A stretch of DNA of 64,000 nucleotides from JAKALX01 sp964508715. GTDB taxonomy: Bacteria > Chloroflexota > Dehalococcoidia > Tepidiformales > Tepidiformaceae. The notes beneath the pieces are model-generated. The model made no database searches, was not told where the DNA came from, and saw only the letters and a list, made by a program, of their open reading frames with translations. Numbering within the stretch: the stretch's first letter is position 1; each line of letters starts with the position of its first letter. Of this stretch, positions 8,996-19,300 are shown one piece after another. Where the stretch lies: the NCBI GenBank assembly GCA_964508715.1, contig CAZDUX010000002.1:62001-126000 (forward strand). The letters run 5' to 3'. Position numbers and translations under genes: made by a program.

Positions 8996-10333
8996 TCAGA
9001 CGGCGCCTTCGGCCCGTAACGTCTCGAGTGACTTGCCCCAGGCATCGATGGCGATCTCAATTTCGCCAGCGGTGTGGACCGAGGCAGTCATGCCGCCGGC
9101 GCCAAAGAGGTGGACACCGTTATTCGCCATCGCAAGATGGAGCAGGCGGTCCGTCTCGGGCGGGTTCCCTTCGGCCAGGTAGTCCCACGGAAGGTTACGG
9201 GGATCGTAGTCCTGCGCTTCGGGGATGAAGTTGCCACCGAGGCGAATTCGGAACTCCGAAGCCTGCCCATAGCTCACTCCAGGAATGCCAAGGCGGCAGA
9301 GTGCGGCGTTCATCCCCGCTCGCAACTGGCGGGCGTTCTCGGTGGCCCGCTTCTGGTGGGTCCCGTCGGCAATTTCGCGCAGACAGGCGACACCGGCCGC
9401 CGCCGAAAGCGGGTTGGCGTTGAACGTACCCGGATGTCCCACCTTCGCGGCCTTCACACCCGGCGCCGGGAATTGCAGCGGCTCCATGAGCTCGCGGCGC
9501 CCGCACACCGCCCCGCCAGGAAAGCCACCGGCGAGGATCTTGGCGAGGGTCGTGAGGTCCGGGCGCACCCCTTCCACCTCCTGCACACCACCAGGCGCCC
9601 AGCGAAAGCCCGTGACCACCTCATCCATGATGAAGACGATCCCTCGCTCCCGCGTGAACGCCTCCAGCTCCTGGAGGAAGCCGCGCGGAACCGGGAGTTG
9701 GCCGGACGAGGCCCCCGCCGACTCGATGATGATCGTTCCAATATCGCCACGGTCATCGACCGTTGTGCGCACGATATCCATGTCGAGTGGCAAGACGCTG
9801 ACCGACTCCAGGGTCGACTGCGGGACACCAACGGGGGCCGAACCGGCATATTTCGAGCTGGCGGCAACATAGTCGTGCCAGCCGTGGAAGTGCCGGTCGA
9901 ACTTGATGACTCCCGGGCGGCCTGTGAACGCCCGCGCAAGGCGAAGCGCCATGAGCGTTGCCTCTGTACCCGAGCTCGTAAATCGAACCACCTCGGCCGA
10001 AGGGACAAGCCGGACGACCTCTTCGGCCCACTCAATCTCCTTTTCCTGGCTCGCGCCGTAGTGCGTGCCACGGGAAAGCTGGTGCTGAGCTGCCTCCGTG
10101 ACTACCGGGTAGTTGTGGCCGAGCAGGAGCGCTCCGTGGCCGGAGACGAAGTCCACATACTCACGGCCATCCACGTCCCACTTGCGGCCCCCATCCGCAT
10201 GGCTGGCATAGATGGGGAATGGGCGGACGAAGCGGCTATCGTGGGTGACACCACTGGGGAGGACCTTGCCAGCGCGCTTGTAGAGCTGCTCCGAGCCGGG
10301 GTGGAGCGAGACGAAGTCGTGTTCGATGGTCAT
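8996..10333 (-). CDS. Class III PLP aminotransferase, glutamate-1-semialdehyde aminotransferase-like
   Basis: Fold-type I PLP enzyme of 445 residues. It has SSGTEATLMALRLARAFTG (phosphate-binding region), FIMDEVVTGFR (Asp contacting the PLP nitrogen) and TLAKILAGGFPGGA with the Schiff-base Lys. It resembles HemL, but the active-site lysine block differs from the usual GKIIGGGLP form and no heme gene is adjacent, so it may be an aminomutase or transaminase for another substrate. The ATG at 10333 is preceded by AGGAGG. It is divergent from the methyltransferase gene with 123 bp between them. Confidence 0.88.
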   Translation of the reverse strand: MTIEHDFVSLHPGSEQLYKRAGKVLPSGVTHDSRFVRPFPIYASHADGGRKWDVDGREYVDFVSGHGALLLGHNYPVVTEAAQHQLSRGTHYGASQEKEIEWAEEVVRLVPSAEVVRFTSSGTEATLMALRLARAFTGRPGVIKFDRHFHGWHDYVAASSKYAGSAPVGVPQSTLESVSVLPLDMDIVRTTVDDRGDIGTIIIESAGASSGQLPVPRGFLQELEAFTRERGIVFIMDEVVTGFRWAPGGVQEVEGVRPDLTTLAKILAGGFPGGAVCGRRELMEPLQFPAPGVKAAKVGHPGTFNANPLSAAAGVACLREIADGTHQKRATENARQLRAGMNAALCRLGIPGVSYGQASEFRIRLGGNFIPEAQDYDPRNLPWDYLAEGNPPETDRLLHLAMANNGVHLFGAGGMTASVHTAGEIEIAIDAWGKSLETLRAEGAV

Positions 10334-10456
10334 GAGATGCCCTCCTGCTGTGGATGATACGGCGGAGTTGCCACAGGTTCTGGCAGCTTTTCCGGACGGA
10401 CATGGATCGCTAGAGTTGGCACTCAACACGGTCGTCTGCGGAGGGCTCGTCGAGGC

Positions 10457-11149
10457 ATGACGAAGCATTCAATCCTCGAACCGGGAAACCTCCTGATAGT
10501 CCAGCAGCGGGAGCGGTATCTCGCAAGGCTGTTCAGAGGGCAAGGGTACGTTACCCTCGATGGGTTTCGAGCGTTCGAGGCGGGGTGCTCGAGCGGATAC
10601 AACTTACGGATGCTCGTCCAGTGGGGCGCAAACCCGGCCGACCTTGCCGGGATGGACCTCAACCCGGTGGAAGCGGAGCACATGCGGACACGAAGCCCCG
10701 AGATCCGCATGCATACGGGGAGCGCGGAGAAGATCCCCGAGCCTGATGAATCGTTCGACCTGACCCTCGCCTTCACGTTATTCAGCAGCGTGCCCGGCGA
10801 GGACATCTCGCGGGGAATCGCCCATGAGATGTTCCGGATCACCCGCCCGGGCGGGCTCATCATCATCTACGACATGACGCGCGGGAACCCCGCGAACCCG
10901 AATGTCCATCCTGTGACAACCGATGCTATTCGGCGATGGTTTCCCAGGTGCCCATTAAAGGTGAAGCGCATTACGCTGGCTCCGCCAATTGCCCGGCTGC
11001 TGGGTCGTTTCGCGCCGTGGCTCTATGGACCGCTCGCGTCGCTGCCGTTCCTCCGGACGCACGCTCTCTATGTCCTGAGACGGCCAGCCTTGCCCCTCAT
11101 CCCCGATGACGCGAATGCCGGCGCCATGGCATCGAGCGGTGTTTCGTAA
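10457..11149 (+). CDS. Class I SAM-dependent methyltransferase
   Basis: 230 residues with a Rossmann-type SAM-binding fold: motif I AFEAGCSSGYNL near residue 41-52, an acidic strand end in LAGMDLNPVE, and motif post I around GSAEKIPEPDESFDLTLAF. The core fits the Methyltransf_11 type. The substrate is unknown. The C-terminal 60 residues are basic with hydrophobic patches. A GGAGGG element lies about 12 nt before the ATG. It stands alone between the divergent aminotransferase and the dehydrogenase operon. Confidence 0.85.
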   Translation: MTKHSILEPGNLLIVQQRERYLARLFRGQGYVTLDGFRAFEAGCSSGYNLRMLVQWGANPADLAGMDLNPVEAEHMRTRSPEIRMHTGSAEKIPEPDESFDLTLAFTLFSSVPGEDISRGIAHEMFRITRPGGLIIIYDMTRGNPANPNVHPVTTDAIRRWFPRCPLKVKRITLAPPIARLLGRFAPWLYGPLASLPFLRTHALYVLRRPALPLIPDDANAGAMASSGVS

Positions 11150-11257
11150 TCGTCGCAGTGCGGGCCTTTGCATGGACAACTTCCGCTCCCTCGCGCAGCA
11201 TTGGGGGAACGTGGGAACGGTCACGCACGAGATGAGCCCTGCGGTACCTAAAGTCCA

Positions 11258-11287
11258 CTACTATGGTAGTCTAGGTGCAGACTATGG
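11258..11287 (+). promoter_or_regulatory. Promoter/operator-like repeats at the start of the 2-oxoacid dehydrogenase operon
   Basis: ACTATGG occurs at 11260-11266 and again at 11281-11287, exactly 21 bp (two helix turns) apart. The first copy sits in a small dyad CTAC-TATG-GTAG (11258-11269). TATGGT at 11262-11267 could be a -10 box 7 nt before the GTG at 11275, which would make the mRNA leaderless. The direct repeats could be an operator. All of this is inferred from sequence. Confidence 0.4.
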
Positions 11288-12711
11288 ATAGTTACGACGT
11301 TGCAATCATCGGTGGGGGGCCCGGCGGCTACGTCGCCGCAATTCGGGCAGCGCAACTTGGCCTTCGGACGGCCGTGTTCGAGCGGGAGCGCATCGGCGGC
11401 CTTTGCCTCAACTGGGGATGCATCCCCAGCAAGGCGCTCCTCAAGAACGCTGATGTCGTCCAGTTCGTGCGCCATGCGGACGACTGGGGAATCGGGGTCA
11501 AGGACCCCGCATTCGACATGGGCAGCGCTATCGACCGGTCACGCCGGGTGGTTGACCGCCTCGTTTCGGGTGTCGAGGGGCTGCTCGAGGATAACGGCAT
11601 CGCTATCCATATCGGCGAGGCGAGCTTCAAGGGCCCAAAGACCATCGTCAGCAACGGCACCGAGTACGCGGCAAAGAACGTCATCATCGCGACCGGCGCC
11701 GCGGCCCGCCAGCTCCCGGGAGCCGCGACCGACGGCAAGACGATCATCACGAGCCGGGAGGCGCTCGAACTCCGCGAGACACCGGGGCGGGTAGTCATCA
11801 TTGGGGCCGGGCCCATCGGTGTCGAACTCGCGCACTTCTGGTCCAGCTACGGGGCCGAGGTCACCCTCGTCGAACTGCTCGACACCCTCGTGCCTCTCGA
11901 AGATGCCGACGTGGGCCGCGCACTGAGGCGCTCCTTCGAAGGCCGGGGGATGACCTGCCTCGTGAAATCGAAGGTCGACGGCGTAGACGTGAGGGATGGT
12001 GTCGCCCGCATCGCGGTATCGAACGAGGGTGGCCAACAAACGATCGAAGCAGACATCGTCCTCGTTGCCATTGGATTCATCCCGCACACGCAGGGGCTGA
12101 ACCTGGAATCGACGGGCGTGGCCACCCAGCGCGGCTTCATCACGATCGACGACAACATGCAGACGAATGTTCCCGGCGTCTATGCCGTCGGGGATGTGAC
12201 CGGCAAGCTGATGCTGGCACACGTCGCGAGCCACCAGGGCGTACTCGCCGCGGAGCACATCGCCGGCCGCAGGATACCGGCGACGGACTACATCCAGATG
12301 CCCCGCGGAACCTTCTGCCAGCCGCAGATAGGCTCAATCGGGTATACCGAGGCCGCTGCGAGGGCCGCGGGCTTCGATGTGAAAACCGGCCGCTTTCCAC
12401 TCACGGCCCTCGGGCGGGCGATTGCAGTGGGCGACACCGAGGGGTTCGTCAAGGTCGTCGCCGATGTCCACACCGGGCAGGTGCTCGGTATCCACATGAT
12501 CGGCCACGATATCAACGAACTCCTGGGCGAGGCGACGATGATCTCGCTCCTGGAGGCGACAACGATCGAAGTCGGGTTCGCGGTGCACGTCCACCCGAGC
12601 CTTGGCGAGGCACTCAAGGAAGCGGCGCTCGCAGCCGACGGCGAGGCGATCCATATCGCCCGCCGAAAGGGCACAGCCACGGCGCCGCGGCAAGGAGCCG
12701 CGACACGGTGA
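11275..12711 (+). CDS. lpdA: Dihydrolipoyl dehydrogenase (E3)
   Basis: FAD-dependent E3 component that reoxidises the dihydrolipoyl group of E2 using NAD. It has the N-terminal FAD motif IIGGGPGG, the redox-active pair in GGLCLNWGCIPSKALL, the NAD-binding GAGPIGVE segment, AVGDVTG, and the C-terminal interface HVHPSLGEAL with the active-site His-Glu pair. The start is either GTG 11275 (leaderless, 478 residues) or ATG 11284 (475); neither has a Shine-Dalgarno sequence. It is the first gene of the operon, unusual because E3 is more often last, and its stop overlaps the E1alpha start. Confidence 0.95.
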   Translation: MQTMDSYDVAIIGGGPGGYVAAIRAAQLGLRTAVFERERIGGLCLNWGCIPSKALLKNADVVQFVRHADDWGIGVKDPAFDMGSAIDRSRRVVDRLVSGVEGLLEDNGIAIHIGEASFKGPKTIVSNGTEYAAKNVIIATGAAARQLPGAATDGKTIITSREALELRETPGRVVIIGAGPIGVELAHFWSSYGAEVTLVELLDTLVPLEDADVGRALRRSFEGRGMTCLVKSKVDGVDVRDGVARIAVSNEGGQQTIEADIVLVAIGFIPHTQGLNLESTGVATQRGFITIDDNMQTNVPGVYAVGDVTGKLMLAHVASHQGVLAAEHIAGRRIPATDYIQMPRGTFCQPQIGSIGYTEAAARAAGFDVKTGRFPLTALGRAIAVGDTEGFVKVVADVHTGQVLGIHMIGHDINELLGEATMISLLEATTIEVGFAVHVHPSLGEALKEAALAADGEAIHIARRKGTATAPRQGAATR

Positions 12712-13718
12712 ATCAACAGGCATCAACCGAGACGAGGGACACGTCGGCGGAACCGGGCGCCGAACAGCTCGGACTCTTCCTCTACGAGATGATGCTCATC
12801 CGCCGCTTCGAAGAGAAGAGCGGCGAGATGTACACGCGTGGCAAGATCCATGGCTTCCTCCACCTCTACACAGGCCAGGAGGCATGTGCCGTGGGGGCGA
12901 TCAATGCCCTCGAGGACCGCGACAAGATCGTGACGCACTACCGCGACCACGGGCACGCGCTTGCGCGGGGGCTCGACCCGAACCGCGTGATGGCCGAACT
13001 CTTCGGCACGATGAACGGCGTGAGCGGCGGACGCGGCGGGTCGATGCACCTCTACGATGTCTCGAAAGGCTTTCTCGGCGGCTACGCCATCGTCGCCGCC
13101 CACCTTCCCCTCGCAGTTGGCCTGGGGCTCGCCGCGAACATGAAGAAGGACGGCTCGGTCGCCATGTGCATCTTTGGCGACGGGAGCGTCGGTGAAGGCG
13201 AGTTCCACGAGGCGCTCAACCTGGCGGTGCTCTGGAAGACACCCGTCGTCTTCTTCTGCGAAAACAACCTCTACGGCATGGGCGTGGCGTTCGCGCAATC
13301 GCTTTCGACCCAGATCGCGCGGCTCGCGGAGGCCTATAACATGCCCGCCGTGACCGTGAACGGGATGGACGTGCTCGATGTCCACCGGGCAACGAAGAAG
13401 GCGGTCGAGCACTGCCGCTCCGGGAACGGCCCCTATTTCATCGAGGCGATGACCTACCGCTACCGGGGTCACTCGATGTCGGACCCCGAGCTCTACCGCC
13501 TCAAGGCGGAGATCGAGGAGTACCGCAAGCGCGACGCGATCGACCACCTCAAGGCCTATATGCAGGAACGCGGCTGGCTCGATGAGCAGCGCCTGCACGA
13601 GATCTCGGAACGCGTCGAACACACGGTTGAAGAAGCCGTGCGGTTCGCTGAGAACGACCCCCAACCGCCAATCAGCAGCCTCTTCAACCACATCACCCGG
13701 GAGCCTGCCAATGGTTGA
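12708..13718 (+). CDS. pdhA: Pyruvate (or acetoin) dehydrogenase E1 component, alpha subunit
   Basis: Thiamine-diphosphate-dependent decarboxylating subunit, 336 residues. The TPP/Mg motif GDGSVGEGEFHEA starts at about residue 157, preceded by GRGGSMHLYD and HYRDHGHALA; the phosphorylation-loop region YRYRGHSMSDPE is also present. The GGSMH pattern fits pyruvate or acetoin dehydrogenase better than branched-chain enzymes, but the sequence alone does not decide between them. The GTG start overlaps the lpdA stop (GTGA), and its own stop lies inside the start of the beta-subunit gene. Confidence 0.93.
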   Translation: MNQQASTETRDTSAEPGAEQLGLFLYEMMLIRRFEEKSGEMYTRGKIHGFLHLYTGQEACAVGAINALEDRDKIVTHYRDHGHALARGLDPNRVMAELFGTMNGVSGGRGGSMHLYDVSKGFLGGYAIVAAHLPLAVGLGLAANMKKDGSVAMCIFGDGSVGEGEFHEALNLAVLWKTPVVFFCENNLYGMGVAFAQSLSTQIARLAEAYNMPAVTVNGMDVLDVHRATKKAVEHCRSGNGPYFIEAMTYRYRGHSMSDPELYRLKAEIEEYRKRDAIDHLKAYMQERGWLDEQRLHEISERVEHTVEEAVRFAENDPQPPISSLFNHITREPANG

Positions 13719-14688
13719 GATGCGCATGCGTGATGCCCTCCGCGAGGCTCTCCGGGAAGAGATGCTCCGCGACGAACGTGTCTTCCTGATGGGCGAGGAC
13801 ATCGGCGCGTATGGCGGCTCCTACGCCGTGACCAAGGGTCTGCTAGATGAGTTCGGCCCGGCGCGAGTCCGAGACACCCCCATCGCCGAATCCGGGATCG
13901 TCGGGGCCGGCATCGGCGCGGCGATGGCCGGCATGCACCCGATGGTCGAGCTCATGACGATCAACTTCAGCTTCCTCGCCCTCGACCAGATCGTGAACAG
14001 CGCCGCGAAGCTCCACTACATGTCGAACGGCCAGATCCACGTCCCCCTCGTCATCCGCATGGCGAGCGGCGGCGGTAGTCAGCTCGGGGCGACGCACAGC
14101 CACAGCCTCGAGGGCATGTATGCGCACTTCCCCGGCCTCAAGGTCGTTTGTCCGTCGAACTCGGCCGACGCGAAAGGGCTCCTCAAGCGCGCCTTTCGGG
14201 ACGACAACACCGTCATCTTCATCGAGCACACGGCCAACTACACCCTCAAAGGCGACGTACCCGATGACCCCGACTACCTCATCGAGTTCGGCCAGGCCAA
14301 CATCCTCCGCGAGGGCAGCGACGTCACGGTCATCGGCTACTCCGGGAGCGTGCACCAGGCGATGCGCGCCGCCGACCTCCTCCAGCAGCAGGAGGACATC
14401 AGCTGCGAGGTCATCGACCTGCGCACCCTGCGCCCGCTCGATATGGAGACTATCGTGGCGAGCGTGAAAAAGACGAACCGGGCCGTCGTCGTCGAGGATG
14501 ACTGGCGCTTCGGGGGATTCGCTGGCGAAATCGCCGCCCAGATCATGGAGCGCGCCTTCGACTGGCTCGATGCACCCGTCGGGCGGGTCTGCTGCCGCGA
14601 CGTCCCCCTGCCCTACAATCGGAACCTGGAGTTTGCCGCCCTGCCATCGGAAGAGGACGTCGTCGAAGCCGTCCTCGCGATGCTCTAG
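13711..14688 (+). CDS. pdhB: Pyruvate (or acetoin) dehydrogenase E1 component, beta subunit
   Basis: Transketolase-like beta subunit of 325 residues forming the alpha2beta2 E1. It has EDIGAYGG near the N-terminus, RDTPIAESGIVGAGIGAAM, and a C-terminal transketolase domain with CEVIDLRTLRPLD. The ATG at 13711 overlaps the end of pdhA by 8 nt; an earlier in-frame start inside pdhA would add 43 unrelated residues. It is followed 17 nt later by the E2 gene with a GAGGAG site. Confidence 0.94.
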   Translation: MVEMRMRDALREALREEMLRDERVFLMGEDIGAYGGSYAVTKGLLDEFGPARVRDTPIAESGIVGAGIGAAMAGMHPMVELMTINFSFLALDQIVNSAAKLHYMSNGQIHVPLVIRMASGGGSQLGATHSHSLEGMYAHFPGLKVVCPSNSADAKGLLKRAFRDDNTVIFIEHTANYTLKGDVPDDPDYLIEFGQANILREGSDVTVIGYSGSVHQAMRAADLLQQQEDISCEVIDLRTLRPLDMETIVASVKKTNRAVVVEDDWRFGGFAGEIAAQIMERAFDWLDAPVGRVCCRDVPLPYNRNLEFAALPSEEDVVEAVLAML

Positions 14689-14705
14689 CAAGCGAGGAGA
14701 AGCCC

Positions 14706-16007
14706 ATGGCGATCGAAGTGACCATGCCCCAGATGGGGGCCGACATGACCGAGGGGACGCTCGTCCGCTGGCTCAAGCAGGTGGGCGACCACGTTGAGCG
14801 GGGCGACATCCTTGCCGAAATCGAGACCGACAAGGCGACTGTCGAGCTCGAAGCCTACGAAGCGGGCGAGCTCCTCACGCAGGCCGTCGGCGAAGGCGAA
14901 ATCGTCCCTGTCGGGCAGGTCATCGCCCTCATCGGGGAGGCGAACGAAGCGGTCGCCGAGGTGCAGCGTATGCCGCCCGCGGCGACACCCGCGCGGCGTG
15001 TCGTCGAAGGTACACCGGCCACGGCGGCGAGCACGACCGCGCCAGCAGCAACGACCGCGGCGCCCGGTTCGGCCACGTCTCCAGGCGGCGATGGCGCTAC
15101 CCCTGCCGGCGAAGAGCGGCTCCGCATCTCGCCCGTCGCGCGGCGCATCGCCCTCGAAGCCGGGGTCGACGTTCGCAACCTCCAGGGGAGCGGCCCCGAC
15201 GGGCGGATCCTGCGGCGCGACGTGGAGCAGGCGATGGCCTGGCAGGCAGCCCCGGCCGCGGCAACGGCTCCAGCCGCTTCGGCCCCCGCACCGGCACGCC
15301 CACAACCAGCCCCGGCGCCCGTACCCGGCGGTACCCTGCCACTGACGAAGATGCGACAGGCGATCGCTCGCCGGATGACGCAATCGAAGCAGGCCCAGCC
15401 GCACTACTACCTTACCCTCGATATCGACATGACCGAGGCCATGGCCTTCCGCAAGCAGCTCAACGATTCGGCCACGGAGGCCCAGCGGGTGAGCATCAAC
15501 GACCTCGTCGTGAAGGCCTGCGCGACCGCGCTCCAGCGGCACCCGAAGTTCAATGCCGAGTACAGCGAGCACGGCCTCGTGATGCACGAACGGATCAATA
15601 TCGACATCGGGATCGCCCTCGATGAGGGGCTCATCGCGCCGGCCGTCCTCGATTGCGGCGCCAAATCGCTCGGACGTATCGCCGAGGAAAGCAAGGACCT
15701 CATCGAGCGTGCGAAGAACGGCCGCCTCACCGCCGAGGAGTACAGCGACGGGACGTTCACCATCACGAACCTGGGCGCGTTCGGCGTCGAGACCCTCATC
15801 GGGATCATCAATCCGCCCCAGGCGGCGATCCTCGGCGTGGGGAGCGTGATGCCCCGGCCCGCCGTCCGCGACGGCGAGGTGGTGGTCCGCCAGGTGATGA
15901 AGGTCGCCCTGAGCGCCGACCACCGCGTGACCGACGGTGCCGAGGGTGCGCGCTTCATCAAGGAGATCCAGGCGCTCCTCGAAAGCCCCGTCTCGCTCGC
16001 CCTTTAG
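14706..16007 (+). CDS. pdhC: Dihydrolipoamide acyltransferase (E2)
   Basis: Core E2 subunit of the complex, 433 residues. One N-terminal lipoyl domain carries the lipoylated Lys at about residue 43 in ETDKATVELE. An Ala/Thr/Pro-rich linker follows, then a peripheral-subunit-binding domain at about 140-177 (RISPVARRIALEAGVD), a second Ala/Pro linker, and the catalytic acyltransferase domain from about 215 with the active-site DHRVTDG at about 405-411. The ribosome site GAGGAG precedes the ATG. It ends the lpdA-pdhA-pdhB-pdhC operon, which closes with an intrinsic terminator. Confidence 0.95.
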   Translation: MAIEVTMPQMGADMTEGTLVRWLKQVGDHVERGDILAEIETDKATVELEAYEAGELLTQAVGEGEIVPVGQVIALIGEANEAVAEVQRMPPAATPARRVVEGTPATAASTTAPAATTAAPGSATSPGGDGATPAGEERLRISPVARRIALEAGVDVRNLQGSGPDGRILRRDVEQAMAWQAAPAAATAPAASAPAPARPQPAPAPVPGGTLPLTKMRQAIARRMTQSKQAQPHYYLTLDIDMTEAMAFRKQLNDSATEAQRVSINDLVVKACATALQRHPKFNAEYSEHGLVMHERINIDIGIALDEGLIAPAVLDCGAKSLGRIAEESKDLIERAKNGRLTAEEYSDGTFTITNLGAFGVETLIGIINPPQAAILGVGSVMPRPAVRDGEVVVRQVMKVALSADHRVTDGAEGARFIKEIQALLESPVSLAL

Positions 16008-16036
16008 CGCGAACTACCGATTGCCGGCCGCCGATT

Positions 16037-16060
16037 GGGGTGCCTGCGGGTGCCCCTTTT
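16037..16060 (+). terminator. Intrinsic terminator after the 2-oxoacid dehydrogenase operon
   Basis: 8-bp stem GGGGTGCC / GGTGCCCC (two G-U pairs in RNA) around a TGCG loop, followed by TTTT, 29 nt after the E2 stop. Just before it is the short motif CCGATTGCCG, which recurs near rpsP. Confidence 0.75.
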
Positions 16061-16388
16061 CACGTTTCGCTTCGCCGTGCCGCGGGGCCCCGGGGAAGCA
16101 GACGACCCGGCGACCGCCCGCCGGCAAGTTCATATCGGCTGGCGATTCCTACGGACTTCATACGAGATATTGAATGCCAAAAAGATTGAATCGGCGAGGG
16201 TATTCCCTTACCGTACACCCGAAAGCCACCCATATCTGCCATGGTTGCAGGTTGGTGGCCGGTAGCGGCTCTCCGGCTTCCTGGTCAGTTGCCGGGTCGG
16301 GTCTACGTCATGGGTTCCCCGGGCAGGGGGCCTCCAGGGCAGATCGGGCCTCGTATGTGGGACCCGGCAGAAAGGGAGAGACCACGGA
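16061..16388 (+). other. Long structured leader before the giant surface-protein gene (no gene seen)
   Basis: 328 nt with no credible coding frame. It holds nested inverted repeats: GCCACC (16225-16230) pairs with GGTGGC (16254-16259) around an inner CTGC/GCAG stem, and GCCGG (16258-16262) can alternatively pair with CCGGC (16273-16277). The two helices share bases, so they are mutually exclusive as in riboswitch-like leaders. A GC-rich CGGG/CCCG hairpin follows, and GGGAG precedes the ATG. I do not recognise a known riboswitch class. Confidence 0.4.
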
Positions 16389-19300
16389 ATGACACTCGCT
16401 CTCTACGGAAAATCTCGGAAACGCCAGGGGGGCCTGCTCCTCGCGGCGTTGCTGGCGATCATCGGCGCGGCCGTCGGCGGGCTCATGCTCATCGGGACGG
16501 CGTTCGCGCATGCAAATGCTGTCTCCGGCGTCGCCACATGCCAGTCAGACGGCACCTACAGCATCAAGTGGACAATCACCAACGACTACAACGCCACGGA
16601 GACCGTCAACAAGGCCACACTCAACGGTGGCGCAACCAATCTTTCGAGTAGCGTGTCTCCGAACCCACTGGCCAAGTACGGGTCCGCGGCACTCACCACT
16701 GTAGTCCCAGGGACGAGCACGAGTGCCCAACTCGACGTCTGGGCACGCTGGTCGGACGGCTACCCGAAGCCTGGTGACAACGCTTATACACCGGAGGGGC
16801 GCAAGGATTCCGGTTATGTCTCGATGAACGGGAAGTGCGGGCAGAAGGCAAAGATCATCATCAAGAAGGTCGTGACAGGCACTGGCGCAGATACCAGCCA
16901 GAACTTCACCGCAAACGTCACGAATACGGACCATTCGGCAGGAACGACAACTGGTCTTACATTTAGCCAGGATACACCCAAGATCTATGAGTTCAATAGC
17001 ACGAATTCAAATGATGACTTCGATGTATCGGAAGTGAATCTACCTGCCGGATACACACTCTACAAAGTATGGTCCAGCGCGGATAACAAGAGTTGTCCTG
17101 TTACCTCAGGTTACGGTGCCCGGGCTTGGGGGGACCCGAGTGGTGCCAATAGTAATACGGCACCATCACTCGATGATGTCGGCAACGGCGATACTTTTAC
17201 CGTATGCTTCTGGAACAAGTACACCGCACCACCCCCGACCCCAACAGTGACAAAGGCCATTGCGCAGACCGCGACGGACGCGACCAAGGCGTACTGGGAC
17301 ATCACGATCGATAACACCGCCACGGGTGCCATTGCCCGCAGCGGGATCGTCATTGCGGACGCAGGAGCGAGCCTCGACTCAGCCTCGCCTGCGAGCTGCA
17401 CCCCGGCAACTGGCTCCGGGAACTGGACGTGCTCGGTGACGGCGGGCGGGAAAACCGTACTGCACGTCTCCAAGCTGCTTTCGACTGCCACCTATCCGAA
17501 CGGTGTCTGCAAGCCCGGCTCAATCAATAACTCCGTGACGAGCGCGACCATGGGTCAGACGACACTCACGGTCACGAACCCGGCATCGGCCATCACCCTC
17601 CCGGCCAAAGCGGACCTCTCGTGCCTCTCCTTCAAGAAGGAGAGGCTGAGCGACACGTCGTACAAGATCACGATTCACAATACGGGTCCCGCCACAACAG
17701 TGGATGTTACGGACACCTTCGCCCCGGACGGCACGACGCAGACCCTGGCATCGCCGGCACCTGCCGGGTGTTCGCTCAGTAACGGGAACCTGACGCTGAC
17801 CTGCACCGCGTATACGGTCGCCGCCAACAGCGACACCACGATCACGGTGAACACCACCGCGTACACGAACTCGCAGGTCTGCCAGGATCAGACCGTGACC
17901 AATACTGCCGCGATCACGCGAGGCGGCAGCAATGTCTCGGTTATCCCGGGTGCGTCCGCAAGTGCATCCAATACCTTCAAGACGACGCGGACCGACTGCA
18001 ACAACGGCAACCTCGTCATCACGAAGGTGAAGGACCCGACAACGGGTGTCCCGGTGGCCGATTCATCGATGTTCAACGGGACGATCGACGGTGCCGGGGA
18101 CTGGAAGAGCGGCGGCATTGGGTTCAACCAGTCGACCGCCCCGAAGAGCGTGTCTCCGGGCCTCCATACCGTTGCTGAGACGGTTACCCAGAACAGCTGG
18201 ACGCCGGTTGGCTGGGCGCTCGGCAATGTGGACGGCTGCCCGGCGGAAAAGGACGCCTATAGCGGCGGCAGCAACAGCCAGGTGAGCGTGGCAACCGGCC
18301 AGACAACCTATGCCTGCGTGATGAATACGAAGCAGCAGGAGGTTCTCCACCGCACGCTCCGGGTGTGCAAGGCGGTGGATGATAACTCACCCATCGGTGG
18401 CAGTTTCACCATCACCGTCTCGGGCCAATCCAACTTCGTCACCGGGAACATCGCTCCCGGTGGCGACGACTGCAAAGACTACACCGTCGATGATGGCAGC
18501 CAGGTAACGGTCACCGAAACAGGGAAGCCAGCCTCATGGGTTGACGCGGATGGGTACCCGATGGTGGGCACCGGCGGAACGCCCAGCACGGGTAACTCGG
18601 CCATCGTCACCGTCGGCGAAGGGACGTGTTCGGCCAACCGCCAGGCTCCAACGCAGGTCGCCGAGGAAACGGTCGTCAACCCTCAACCTGATTGCACGGT
18701 GATCTTGTACAACAAGGCGAAGACCATCAGCGCCACGTTCTCGAAGTACATCTGCCCGGCCTACACGGATGTTCCGCGGAATAGCGCCGGTGGTCAGAAT
18801 GACATTGGCAAGCCCGACGGCCCGAGTGGCCTGAGCAATAGCAACCTCGGTACGTCACAGGGCGCGGGCTGCGAGCTGGCGAAGTCCCAGTGGACGTTCG
18901 AGCTCTGGACGAGCGACCGGGTCAACGGGTCCGGCGGCACGAAGCTCCAGACGGTGAATGTCACGGGTACCGCAACGGTACCGCTCAATTCTGATGTCAT
19001 CTCCCACTTGAACAGCGACGGCCAGGTGTACGTGCAGGAGGTCTTCCAGCCCGGGGCCGGTTACGGCTTTGGTGCCCTCAAGTGCACCGGCGACATGGTG
19101 AACGATGACAACTGGGAGTGGCTGAAGAAGGCGAATGCCACCTCGAAGGATGGCGTGACCTGCACGGCCTATAACGTCCCGGCAACGGGCAAGATCATCA
19201 TCGCCAAGGTGAACGTGAGCGGCGCACCAGCGGATACGTTCACGGCGACCATCGACGGTGAAACAACGGCGTACTCCTTCTCGCAGAACGCCCCTACAGC

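Noticed and set aside
9074..10357. 427-residue open frame opposite the aminotransferase gene
   Set aside because: The reverse strand carries all class III aminotransferase motifs; this frame is an artefact of GC-rich codon use.
10410..10425. CIRCE-like heat-shock operator (GAGTTGGCACTC)
   Set aside because: Only a half-site is present and no second inverted half at 9-bp spacing was found.
16061..16388. Cyclic-di-GMP (GEMM) riboswitch
   Set aside because: Only a loose GTTGCCG-like piece fits; the conserved GCAAACC and ACGCAAAGCC blocks are absent.
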